From Streptomyces lavendulae subsp. lavendulae (GTDB taxonomy: Bacteria > Actinomycetota > Actinomycetes > Streptomycetales > Streptomycetaceae), in assembly GCF_002803845.1 (NCBI RefSeq), contig NZ_CP024985.1, positions 3,658,001 through 3,722,000 of the forward strand: a stretch of 64,000 nt of DNA, in the 5' to 3' direction. The first letter of the stretch is position 1, and each line of letters begins with the position of its first letter. The notes beneath the pieces were generated by a model that worked only from the letters and a program-made list of their open reading frames with translations, did no database searches and had not been told where the DNA came from. The position numbers and the translations under genes are program-made. Shown one piece after another: positions 43,311-54,990 of the stretch.

Positions 43311-44240
43311 GTGGGCGAGGATTCCGAGCACCACGACGACCTCGACTACCGGCACGCTCCCGGCACCCGGGTCCACTACCGGGCCCGGACCCGCGCCACC
43401 GATCTCGCGGCTGTCGGCCGCCTCGCTCTCCAGCTGCCCGGCGCCCTGTTCGGGCTGCTCCTCGTCGGTCTGGTGGCCCGCGTGCTGCAATCCGCCACCG
43501 GGATCCCCTACGGGGTGCCCGTCGGGTTGTGGTTGGCGGCCGGAGCGCTCGCCTTCCACCCGCCCACCGAAGCCCTGCTCGCCCGGTACCTGCTGAGGCT
43601 CGGACGCCCCCTGCCGCACGAGCTCGCCGTGCTGGCACCCGTGTGGCGCGAGGTGACGGCCCGCGCCGGTGTGGACGGCAGCCGCTACCAGTTCTGGATC
43701 GAGGAGGGCGAGGAGCTGACGGCCTCGGGCGCCGGCGGCCACCTCGTCATCGTCACCAGGCGGGCACTGGAGACACTGCCGACGTCACAGCTGGCGGCGG
43801 TCCTCGCCCACGAGCTCGGACACCATACGGCGGGGCACGCCTGGGCACAGTTGCTCGGCTGGTGGTACGCCCTGCCCGGCAGGCTCGCCCGATGGGCCCT
43901 GGCTGCGGCCGCCCGTTCGGGCCGGCGGCGGATCAGGGACGTGCCGCCGTTCGCCGTCGTCCTGTCAGGCGCGCTCGTCGCCCTGGCCGGCTACCGGGCC
44001 CTGTTCGTCACCTTCGGCCTGCCCCTGCTCCTGCTGGCACTGCCCTTCCTGATCGCGGCCGTCAGCCGGCGCACCGAACTGCGGGCGGACCGGCACGCCG
44101 CAGCGCTGGGCTTCGGCCCCCCGCTCGCCCAGGTCCTCACGGCAGAGCCCGAGGAGGACGGGCCTGGCCTCCTGCGGCGCCTGCTCTCCTCCCACCCCGA
44201 CCACCGCACCCGCCTCCACCACCTCCAGCGGCACCTCTGA
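43311..44240 (+). CDS. M48-family membrane zinc metalloprotease (HtpX-like)
   Basis: A 309-aa protease. HELGHH contains the zinc ligands and catalytic Glu (about residues 167-172 from this start), and ELRADRHAA near residue 256 supplies the third ligand, as in M48 peptidases. Hydrophobic segments lie at about 38-58, 66-84, 212-232 and 234-252, so the active site faces the cytoplasm near the membrane. GTG 43311 has AAGGGG five nt upstream; GTG 43305, overlapping the preceding stop, is an alternative. Last gene of the four-gene operon; SPFH proteins often organise membrane proteases, so the two neighbours may act together. Confidence 0.85.
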   Translation: MGEDSEHHDDLDYRHAPGTRVHYRARTRATDLAAVGRLALQLPGALFGLLLVGLVARVLQSATGIPYGVPVGLWLAAGALAFHPPTEALLARYLLRLGRPLPHELAVLAPVWREVTARAGVDGSRYQFWIEEGEELTASGAGGHLVIVTRRALETLPTSQLAAVLAHELGHHTAGHAWAQLLGWWYALPGRLARWALAAAARSGRRRIRDVPPFAVVLSGALVALAGYRALFVTFGLPLLLLALPFLIAAVSRRTELRADRHAAALGFGPPLAQVLTAEPEEDGPGLLRRLLSSHPDHRTRLHHLQRHL

Positions 44241-44259
44241 GGCGGGCGCCCCGGGAACG

Positions 44260-44297
44260 CCGCAGGGCGGCCACCCTTTCGGGTGACCGCCCTGCGG
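44260..44297. terminator. Bidirectional terminator between the protease gene and rpoC
   Basis: CCGCAGGGCGG at 44260-44270 pairs with 44287-44297, with an inner CACCC/GGGTG stem and TTTC loop. It lies 19 nt after both convergent genes end, so it can stop both transcripts. Confidence 0.85.
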
Positions 44298-44315
44298 TTA
44301 CTGCTCTGCTGCGAC

Positions 44316-48215
<3,900 letters not shown>

Positions 48216-48276
48216 TGTGCGTCAATCCCTCTTTCGGGGTCGAGTCTCAATCATGGTCTGAACGGTCCCGGGGATG

Positions 48277-48304
48277 ACGGGGGGCTCTTGAGCGAGCCCC
48301 CCGT
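48277..48304 (-). other. Perfect hairpin in the rpoB-rpoC gap
   Basis: ACGGGGGGCTC at 48277-48287 pairs perfectly with GAGCCCCCCGT at 48294-48304 around a 6-nt loop. It lies 8 nt after the rpoB stop and 61 nt before rpoC. No U-tract follows, so full termination is unlikely; it may be an RNase processing or attenuation site. Confidence 0.7.
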
Positions 48305-48312
48305 CAGGCCCG

Positions 48313-51300
48313 TCAGACCTCTTCGACGCTGCTCGGCTCGCGCCGGGACAGGTCGATACCGAGCTCCTCCGCCGCGCGGAAGACGTCCTCGTCGGTGTCG
48401 CGCATCTCGATGGACATGCCGTCCGAGGACAGCACCTCCACGTTGAGGCAGAGCGACTGCATTTCCTTGATGAGCACCTTGAAGGACTCGGGAATGCCCG
48501 GCTCGGGGATGTTCTCGCCCTTGACGATGGCCTCGTAGACCTTCACGCGGCCGGTGACGTCATCGGACTTGATGGTCAGCAGCTCCTGGAGGGCGTAAGC
48601 GGCGCCATAAGCCTCAAGCGCCCACACCTCCATCTCACCGAAGCGCTGGCCACCGAACTGCGCCTTACCACCCAGCGGCTGCTGCGTGATCATCGAGTAG
48701 GGGCCGGTCGAACGTGCGTGGAGCTTGTCGTCGACCAGGTGGTGGAGCTTGAGGATGTACATGTACCCGACCGAGATCGGGTCCGGGAACGGCTCGCCGG
48801 AGCGGCCGTCGAACAGACGCGCCTTACCGGTCGGGAGCACCATGCGCTCGCCGTCACGGTTCGGGATGGTGTGCTGGAGCAGGCCGGCCAGCTCGTCCTC
48901 GCGGGCACCGTCGAAGACCGGGGTCGCGACGTTGGTACCGGGGGCGACCTGGTCGGCGCCGATCGCCTGGAGGCGCTGCGCCCACTCGTCCGCGAGGCCG
49001 GAGACGTCCCAGCCACGGCTGGCGAGCCAGCCGAGGTGGATCTCCAGGACCTGTCCCGGGTTCATTCGGGACGGGACACCCAGCGGGTTCAGGATGATGT
49101 CGACCGGCGTGCCGTCCTCAAGGAAGGGCATGTCCTCGATCGGAAGGATCTTGGAGATGACACCCTTGTTGCCGTGGCGGCCGGCGAGCTTGTCACCGTC
49201 GGTGATCTTGCGCTTCTGGGCGACGTAGACGCGGACCAGCTGGTTCACGCCCGGAGGAAGCTCGTCGCCCTCCTCGCGGTCGAAGACGCGGACACCGATG
49301 ACCTTGCCGATCTCACCGTGAGGAACCTTGAGCGAGGTGTCACGCACCTCGCGGGCCTTCTCACCGAAGATCGCGCGGAGCAGGCGCTCCTCCGGGGTCA
49401 GCTCGGTCTCGCCCTTGGGCGTGACCTTGCCGACCAGGATGTCGCCGGCGACGACGTCCGCACCGATGCGGATGATGCCGCGCTCGTCGAGGTCCGCGAG
49501 GACCTCCTCGGAGACGTTCGGGATGTCCCGGGTGATCTCCTCGGGGCCGAGCTTGGTGTCACGGGCGTCGACCTCGTGCTCCTCGATGTGGATCGAGGAG
49601 AGGACGTCGTCCTGCACGAGGCGCTGCGACAGGATGATCGCGTCCTCGTAGTTGTGACCCTCCCACGGCATGAACGCGACGAGCAGGTTCTTGCCGAGGG
49701 CCATTTCGCCCTCTTCGGTCGCAGGACCGTCGGCGAGGACCTGGGCCTCGATGATCCGGTCACCCTCGTTGACGATGACCTTCTGGTTGACCGAGGTGCC
49801 CTGGTTCGAGCGGGAGAACTTGGCGACGCGGTACGTGGTGTACGTGCCGTCGTCGTTGGCGACGGTGATGTAGTCGGCCGAGACCTCCTGGACGACACCG
49901 TCCTTCTCCGCCTTGATCGAGTCACCGGCGTCGACCGCACAGCGGTACTCCATGCCGGTGCCGACGAGCGGGGCCTCCGCCTTGATGAGCGGAACGGCCT
50001 GGCGCATCATGTTCGCGCCCATGAGGGCACGGTTGGCGTCGTCGTGCTCCAGGAAGGGGATCATCGCGGTCGCGACGGACACCATCTGGCGCGGGGAGAC
50101 GTCCATGTAGTCGACGTCGTCGCCGGCGATGTAGTCGATCTCGCCGCCACGACGGCGGACCAGCACGCGGTTCTCGGTGAAGCGCATCTCGTCGTTCAGG
50201 CCGGCGTTGGCCTGGGCGATCACGAAGCGGTCTTCCTCGTCCGCGGTCAGGTAGTCGACCTCGTCCGTGACGACACCCTCGACGACCTTGCGGTACGGGG
50301 TCTCGACGAAACCGAACGCGTTGACGCGGCCGTAGGAGGCGAGCGAGCCGATCAGACCGATGTTCGGGCCTTCGGGGGTCTCGATCGGGCACATGCGGCC
50401 GTAGTGCGACGGGTGCACGTCACGGACCTCGAAGCCTGCCCGCTCACGGGACAGACCACCGGGACCCAGCGCCGAGAGACGACGCTTGTGCGTCAGACCC
50501 GACAGCGGGTTGTTCTGGTCCATGAACTGCGACAGCTGGCTGGTGCCGAAGAACTCCTTGATGGAGGCGACGACCGGCCGGATGTTGATCAGGGTCTGCG
50601 GCGTGATCGCCTCGACGTCCTGGGTCGTCATCCGCTCGCGGACGACGCGCTCCATACGAGCCAGACCCGTGCGGACCTGGTTCTGGATGAGCTCGCCGAC
50701 GTTGCGCAGACGACGGTTGCCGAAGTGGTCGATGTCGTCGGTCTCGACGACGATCGAACGGCCCGACTCACCGATGGTCTCGGTCTCGCCCGCGTGGAGC
50801 TTCACGAGGTACTTGATCGTCGCGATGATGTCGTCGGTGGTGAGCACACCGGCGTCCAGCGGCTCGTCGGCGCCGAGCTTCTTGTTCACCTTGTAGCGGC
50901 CGACCTTGGCGAGGTCGTAGCGCTTCGGGTTGAAGTAGAGGTTCTCAAGCAGCGTCTGAGCGGCCTCGCGGGTCGGCGGTTCGCCCGGGCGCAGCTTGCG
51001 GTAGATGTCGAGCAGCGCGTCGTCCTGGCCCTGGGTGTGGTCCTTCTCCAGGGTGGCGCGCATGGACTCGTACTCGCCGAACTCCTCCAGGATCTGCTCG
51101 GTGGTCCAGCCGAGAGCCTTGAGGAGGACGGTGACGGACTGCTTGCGCTTGCGGTCGATGCGGACACCGACCATGTCGCGCTTGTCGACCTCCATCTCCA
51201 GCCAGGCACCCCGGGACGGGATGATCTTGGCGGAGAAGATGTCCTTGTCGGACGTCTTGTCGATGGAGGAGTCGAAGTAGACACCCGGGGAACGGACGAG

Positions 51301-51795
51301 CTGCGACACGACGACGCGCTCGGTGCCGTTGATGACGAAGGTGCCCTTGTTGGTCATGAGCGGGAAGTCGCCCATGAAGACCGTCTGAGACTTGATCTCA
51401 CCGGTCTCGTTGTTCGTGAACTCGGCCGTGACGAAGAGCGGCGCCGCGTACGTGAAGTCGCGCTCCTTGCACTCGTCGACGGAGTTCTTCGCCGGCTCGA
51501 AACGGTGGTCGCGGAAGGTCAGCGACATCGACCCGGAGAAGTCCTCGATCGGCGAGATCTCCTCGAAGATCTCTTCCAGACCGGACTTGGTGGGGACGTC
51601 CTGTCCACTCTCAAGCGCCGACTCGACGCGGGACTTCCAGGCGGCGTTGCCGAGCAGCCAGTCAAAGCTCTCGGTCTGCAGCGCCAGGAGGTTCGGAACC
51701 TCGAGGGGCTCCTTGATCTTTGCAAAGGAGATGCGCAGCGGGGCGGTGCTGGCACCGTTGTTCGTATTGGTCGAGGCGTTGCGCGAGGCGGCCAA
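48313..51795 (-). CDS. rpoB: DNA-directed RNA polymerase subunit beta
   Basis: The catalytic beta subunit. I use the TTG at 51795 (LAASRNASTNTNNGASTAPL) because AAGGA lies upstream and the protein then has 1160 aa, the normal Streptomyces length; 36 more codons are open upstream. The rifampicin pocket is wild type: FFGTSQLSQFMDQNNPLSGL followed by THKRRLSALGPGG. Other landmarks are MCPIETPEGPNIGLI and GGKAQFGGQRFGEMEVWAL. Confidence 0.98.
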   Translation of the reverse strand: MAASRNASTNTNNGASTAPLRISFAKIKEPLEVPNLLALQTESFDWLLGNAAWKSRVESALESGQDVPTKSGLEEIFEEISPIEDFSGSMSLTFRDHRFEPAKNSVDECKERDFTYAAPLFVTAEFTNNETGEIKSQTVFMGDFPLMTNKGTFVINGTERVVVSQLVRSPGVYFDSSIDKTSDKDIFSAKIIPSRGAWLEMEVDKRDMVGVRIDRKRKQSVTVLLKALGWTTEQILEEFGEYESMRATLEKDHTQGQDDALLDIYRKLRPGEPPTREAAQTLLENLYFNPKRYDLAKVGRYKVNKKLGADEPLDAGVLTTDDIIATIKYLVKLHAGETETIGESGRSIVVETDDIDHFGNRRLRNVGELIQNQVRTGLARMERVVRERMTTQDVEAITPQTLINIRPVVASIKEFFGTSQLSQFMDQNNPLSGLTHKRRLSALGPGGLSRERAGFEVRDVHPSHYGRMCPIETPEGPNIGLIGSLASYGRVNAFGFVETPYRKVVEGVVTDEVDYLTADEEDRFVIAQANAGLNDEMRFTENRVLVRRRGGEIDYIAGDDVDYMDVSPRQMVSVATAMIPFLEHDDANRALMGANMMRQAVPLIKAEAPLVGTGMEYRCAVDAGDSIKAEKDGVVQEVSADYITVANDDGTYTTYRVAKFSRSNQGTSVNQKVIVNEGDRIIEAQVLADGPATEEGEMALGKNLLVAFMPWEGHNYEDAIILSQRLVQDDVLSSIHIEEHEVDARDTKLGPEEITRDIPNVSEEVLADLDERGIIRIGADVVAGDILVGKVTPKGETELTPEERLLRAIFGEKAREVRDTSLKVPHGEIGKVIGVRVFDREEGDELPPGVNQLVRVYVAQKRKITDGDKLAGRHGNKGVISKILPIEDMPFLEDGTPVDIILNPLGVPSRMNPGQVLEIHLGWLASRGWDVSGLADEWAQRLQAIGADQVAPGTNVATPVFDGAREDELAGLLQHTIPNRDGERMVLPTGKARLFDGRSGEPFPDPISVGYMYILKLHHLVDDKLHARSTGPYSMITQQPLGGKAQFGGQRFGEMEVWALEAYGAAYALQELLTIKSDDVTGRVKVYEAIVKGENIPEPGIPESFKVLIKEMQSLCLNVEVLSSDGMSIEMRDTDEDVFRAAEELGIDLSRREPSSVEEV

Positions 51796-52163
51796 GAGGG
51801 GGTCCTTCCGAGGGCTCGGACTCACTACGCGCGTACCGGTCCCAGCCGACACAGAAGACAGAGCCTCCCCAGCTGGCCAAAAGACCAGGTCAGGGCGTAT
51901 CAATCAGGTGTGCTCAAGCGTGGGCATGACCCTGGCGACGGGCAGGGGTCAGCTAACAGGCAGCGCAAAGGGTCAGTGTAGCCACTCGGCTCACTGATGT
52001 CCAGACCAGGTTTCCGGAAACCGGCAACAGGCCTTCCTCAACTCGTTCCACCAACACCAACGCTGCGGCGCTCGCACACGGAGCGCGTATCAGTACTGCC
52101 CTCTTCGTAGTCGATCCATGCCTCGAATCCGGGATCGACCCGGCCGAGCTGGCGACGGCTCTG

Positions 52164-52192
52164 AGAATTGCGCGCCGCTGGCCGTTCGTCAA
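52164..52192 (-). promoter_or_regulatory. Candidate rpoB promoter
   Basis: On the minus strand TTGACG (52187-52192) is followed after 17 nt by AATTCT (52164-52169). The -35 is good, the -10 fair. It lies about 100 nt downstream of the rplL terminator and would give rpoB an approximately 360-nt leader. Confidence 0.5.
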
Positions 52193-52297
52193 GGCCCCGT
52201 GCTCCGAGCGGATCATCCGCGGACCCCGCACCGGGGCAACGATGATCACCCTACTCCCCAACGAGACCAGGGCAAGTCAGGCACTGGGGGTACGCCA

Positions 52298-52329
52298 AAG
52301 GGCGACCACCCTTACGGGTGATCGCCCTT
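52298..52329 (-). terminator. Terminator of rplJ-rplL
   Basis: AAGGGCGA at 52298-52305 pairs with TCGCCCTT at 52322-52329, with an inner CACCC/GGGTG stem and TTAC loop. It lies 29 nt after the rplL stop. Confidence 0.8.
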
Positions 52330-52358
52330 GGAAGGGGCCTCAGAGGGCCCCAGAGGTG

Positions 52359-52745
52359 TTACTTGACCTCGACGCCAGCGCCAGCGGCCTTGAGGGCCTC
52401 GGCGGCCTTGTCAGCGGCCTCCTTGTTGACCTTCTCGAGGACCGGCTTCGGGGTGCCGTCGACGAGGTCCTTGGCCTCCTTCAGACCCAGGGAGGTCAGC
52501 TCACGCACGACCTTGATGACCTGGATCTTCTTGTCGCCCGCACCGGTGAGGATGACGTCGAACTCGTCCTTCTCCTCCTCGGCGGCGGCGGCGTCGCCAC
52601 CACCCTGACCCGGGGCGGCAACGGCGACGGCCGCGGCGGCGGTGACGTCGAACTTCTCCTCGAAGGCCTTCACGAACTCGGAGAGCTCGATGAGGGTCAT
52701 CTCCTCGAACTGGGCGAGGAGGTCGTCCTGAGAGAGCTTCGCCAT
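52359..52745 (-). CDS. rplL: 50S ribosomal protein L7/L12
   Basis: The stalk protein that recruits translation GTPases. MAKLSQDDLLAQFEEMTLIE is the dimerisation domain; an Ala/Gly hinge follows (AAAAVAVAAPGQGGGDAAA). The C-terminal domain is EKDEFDVILTGAGDKKIQVI, then LTSLGLKEAKDLVDGTPKP. 128 aa. Upstream in-frame codons (MEGSPI) are not part of the conserved protein. Confidence 0.98.
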   Translation of the reverse strand: MAKLSQDDLLAQFEEMTLIELSEFVKAFEEKFDVTAAAAVAVAAPGQGGGDAAAAEEEKDEFDVILTGAGDKKIQVIKVVRELTSLGLKEAKDLVDGTPKPVLEKVNKEAADKAAEALKAAGAGVEVK

Positions 52746-52855
52746 GATGGGCGATCCTTCCACTAATTCGGCAGGTGCCGGATGTATTGAGAGGCGGGCG
52801 TAACGGCCCGCTACGACCCACGCACTAGGCGGCGTAGATCAGTGCGCGAGCCGAA

Positions 52856-53386
52856 TTACTCGGCACCGCCCTGCTCGGCGAGCTTGACGCGAAGCGCTTC
52901 CGCAGTGCGGACGAACTTCGACGGCAGCGCCTGGAAGAGCGAGGCAGCCTGGGACTGCTTGCCCTTGAACGCGCCGGCCAGCTTGCTGAGCAGAACCTCG
53001 CGGGACTCAAGGTCCGCAAGCTTCTTGATCTCATCGGCGGTCAGCGCCTTACCGTCAAGGACACCGCCCTTGATGATGAGATTCGGGTTCTCCTTGGCGA
53101 AGTCACGAAGACCCTTCGCCGACTCCACCGGGTCACCGGTGATGAAGGCGGCGCCCGTCGGACCGGTGAACTGGTCGTCGAGCGAGGTGATCCCGGCGTT
53201 GTTGGCCGCAATCTTGGTCAGCGTGTTCTTCACCACGGCGTACTGGGCGTTCTCACCGAGCGCGCGGCGCAGCGTCTTGAGCTGCGCGACGGTGAGACCC
53301 CGGTACTCGGTCAGCACAACGGCGTTCGAGCTGCGGAACTGGTCCTCAAGCTCGGCTACCGCAGCAGCCTTGTCGGGCCTTGCCAT
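52856..53386 (-). CDS. rplJ: 50S ribosomal protein L10
   Basis: The stalk base that binds L12 dimers and, as the L10-L12 complex, represses its own mRNA in E. coli. Start at MARPDKAAAVAELEDQFRSS; the frame upstream is open 55 codons but unconserved. YRGLTVAQLKTLRRALGENA and GPTGAAFITGDPVESAKGLRDFAKEN follow. 176 aa. Its leader contains a terminator-like hairpin at 53447-53470. Confidence 0.98.
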   Translation of the reverse strand: MARPDKAAAVAELEDQFRSSNAVVLTEYRGLTVAQLKTLRRALGENAQYAVVKNTLTKIAANNAGITSLDDQFTGPTGAAFITGDPVESAKGLRDFAKENPNLIIKGGVLDGKALTADEIKKLADLESREVLLSKLAGAFKGKQSQAASLFQALPSKFVRTAEALRVKLAEQGGAE

Positions 53387-53446
53387 AGAGCGTCGGCCTC
53401 CTTCCGGGTGATGAGGACCGCTCAGAAGGGGCTGGACAAACAAAAC

Positions 53447-53470
53447 GCCCCGGCGCATGGCGCACGGGGC
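53447..53470 (-). terminator. Attenuator or terminator in the rplJ leader
   Basis: GCCCCG at 53447-53452 pairs with CGGGGC at 53465-53470, with an inner GCGC/GCGC stem and ATG loop. On the minus strand it runs straight into GTTTTGTTTG, a real U-tract rare in this window. It lies 60 nt before rplJ, so it either ends the lipoprotein transcript or attenuates rplJL. Confidence 0.65.
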
Positions 53471-53636
53471 ACGGCTCAACCGAAATGAATTCCGGGAACT
53501 TTCCTCGAACACCTGCGCAGGACGTCCGCTCGCAGCGAATCCTTCGGCCACCGCCCTCTTTCGAGCACGGCAACGACCAGCGGTCTTTGGCTTCTCCGGA
53601 AGCGTACGCGAAGGCGACCGGACGAGGCAAATCGCC

Positions 53637-54470
53637 TCAGGAGCCGCCCTGCAGCACCGCGTCGAAGTCGGCGACCTGGTCGGCCGGCGGGGCCGTGACC
53701 GGCGCTACCTGGCCGAAGCCGTCGAAGGTGGCCTTGGTGCTGGAGGCGCCCTTGTCGTCGTGGCTCACCGTGACGACGCGCGCCGGGTAGTCGTCCTTGC
53801 CGATCCACACGTCCGCCTCCAGCGCCGTGAGGTGCTTCACGGACTCGCGGAGGTACCGGCGGTCCTTCTCCGGCATCACCTTGGTCGACTCGTCGGCCGC
53901 CTGGAGGTCCGCACCGGTGAGGAGGGCCCGGTAGTGCCGGGTCCCGGGGGCGTCGGTGGCCGTCGCCGGGACCAGGGCGACCTTGGGCTGGCCCAGGAGC
54001 AGGGCGAGGTACTCCGCCGGGTCCTCGTTCATCCGGGGGGCGGGCGCGCCCCCCGCGGCGAGGTCCAGCTTCATCCAGGGCTTGCCGTCGACCGGGGTCT
54101 TGAGCTGGGTGTAGACCACGTCGCCGGTCATGACGGAGCGGGACTCGGAGTCGGGTCCCTTGATCGTCAGGTCGTGGGCCGAGGGGTACCAGCCCTTGGT
54201 CCCGGTCTGGGTGGTGGTCTTGCCGTCGCGGTCCGTGGCGGAGATCTCGGCCATGGCGAACTTCGCCTTGACCGTCTTGAGCCAGGACGCCTTCACGGCC
54301 TCCACGGGGGACGACCCCCGCGTCGGCGCCCCGGGCGCCGCTCCGGCCCCGTCGGCGGCCCCCTTGGCCGCGTCCGTCTTCGTAGCGCCCTCACAGGCCG
54401 CGAGGCCGCCCACGAGCAGCGTTGCGCCCGCCAGGACGGCGACGGCCCGTGTCCGGACAGTCCGGTTCAT
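53637..54470 (-). CDS. LppX/LprAFG-like lipoprotein
   Basis: A 277-aa exported lipoprotein. MNRTVRTRAVAVLAGATLL then GGLAAC gives a signal peptide and lipobox. The mature part fits the LppX_LprAFG-type fold, which carries lipids or glycolipids in mycobacteria: EAVKASWLKTVKAKFAMAEI, MTGDVVYTQLKTP, HYRALLTGADLQ, DVWIGKDDYPARVVTV, ending TAPPADQVADFDAVLQ. The ATG at 54470 has GGAGG five nt upstream; an ATG five codons earlier is possible. It lies between rplA and rplJ, where Streptomyces genomes typically carry one or two such genes; the second is decayed here (54573-54900). Confidence 0.88.
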   Translation of the reverse strand: MNRTVRTRAVAVLAGATLLVGGLAACEGATKTDAAKGAADGAGAAPGAPTRGSSPVEAVKASWLKTVKAKFAMAEISATDRDGKTTTQTGTKGWYPSAHDLTIKGPDSESRSVMTGDVVYTQLKTPVDGKPWMKLDLAAGGAPAPRMNEDPAEYLALLLGQPKVALVPATATDAPGTRHYRALLTGADLQAADESTKVMPEKDRRYLRESVKHLTALEADVWIGKDDYPARVVTVSHDDKGASSTKATFDGFGQVAPVTAPPADQVADFDAVLQGGS

Positions 54471-54513
54471 CTGGTCCTCCCCCATGTGTGGATCCCCCTG
54501 TCTCCGTAACGGA

Positions 54514-54550
54514 ACCGGGCCCCGGCCCCGGGGAGGGGGCGGGGCCCGGT
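54514..54550 (-). terminator. Hairpin downstream of the lipoprotein relic
   Basis: ACCGGGCCCC at 54514-54523 pairs with GGGGCCCGGT at 54541-54550, with an inner CCCC/GGGG stem. It probably served as the terminator of the now broken gene and still lies ahead of the intact lipoprotein. Confidence 0.65.
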
Positions 54551-54572
54551 ATCAGGCGTGCGCCGGACGCGG

Positions 54573-54900
54573 TCAGGCGCCGCCTGTGCCCTTGTTCTTC
54601 ATCGCCTCGGCCAGGTCCATGACCTGGTCGGCCGGCGGCGCGGTGATCTCGACCGGCAGTCGATGGTCTCCTCGCCGACCTTCTTGAGGTCCTTGGAAGC
54701 GCTCAGGCTGTCGGCCGTGTCGGCCGGGTTCTGGCCCTGCTGGGCGGAGCCGAGCGAGTCCAGCTCCTTGGCCTGCTCCGGAGCCAGCGCCTTGAGGTCG
54801 AACTTGAGCCACTGGGTGCCGCTGCCCATGTACATGGCACCGTCGACGAGGCGGATCTGCACCTTCTCGCCCGGCTCGTCCGGCGAGTCCATCGTCATTC
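54573..54900 (-). pseudogene. Truncated, frame-disrupted LppX/LprAFG-like lipoprotein relic
   Basis: In one frame the minus strand reads MTMDSPDEPGEKVQIRLVDG, then AMYMGSGTQWLKFDLKALAP to KKVGEETID, a recognisable middle part of the neighbouring lipoprotein family. Near 54660 the frame shifts and the family C-terminus LPVEITAPPADQVMDLAEAM continues in another frame to a TGA at 54573. The signal peptide, lipobox and first part are absent; the relic begins within 20 nt of the rplA terminator. A segment between TIDG-like and LPVEI is also missing, so an internal deletion, not a single indel, broke the frame. No functional product is expected. Confidence 0.85.
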
Positions 54901-54915
54901 GCACAGAAACAGGAA

Positions 54916-54955
54916 AACGGGCCCTTCGCCCCCGGAAGGGGGCGAAGGGCCCGTT
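54916..54955 (-). terminator. Strong terminator of rplK-rplA
   Basis: A perfect 18-bp stem: 54916-54933 (AACGGGCCCTTCGCCCCC) pairs with 54938-54955 around a 4-nt loop. On the minus strand it is followed by TTTTCCTGTTT. It lies 36 nt after the rplA stop. Confidence 0.92.
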
Positions 54956-54990
54956 CAACCACTCGGTGGTCCGATCAGGCAGGTGCCGGA

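Larger units (their letters stand above)
51796..52358 (-). other. rplL-rpoB intergenic region, no gene
   Basis: 563 nt between the rplL stop and the rpoB start. In transcription order it contains the rplL terminator (52298-52329), the rpoB promoter candidate (52164-52192) and a leader of about 360 nt. In E. coli rplL and rpoB are joined by an attenuator; here a full terminator plus new promoter seems to separate them. Confidence 0.6.

Noticed and set aside
48500..51000. Possible rifampicin-resistance changes in rpoB
   Set aside because: The cluster I residues (Q, D, H, S positions in FFGTSQLSQFMDQNNPLSGL and THKRRLSALG) are wild type.
48718..51981. 1087-codon plus-strand frame antisense to rpoB
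   Set aside because: Shadow of rpoB; Asp/Val/Leu/Arg-rich with no domain.
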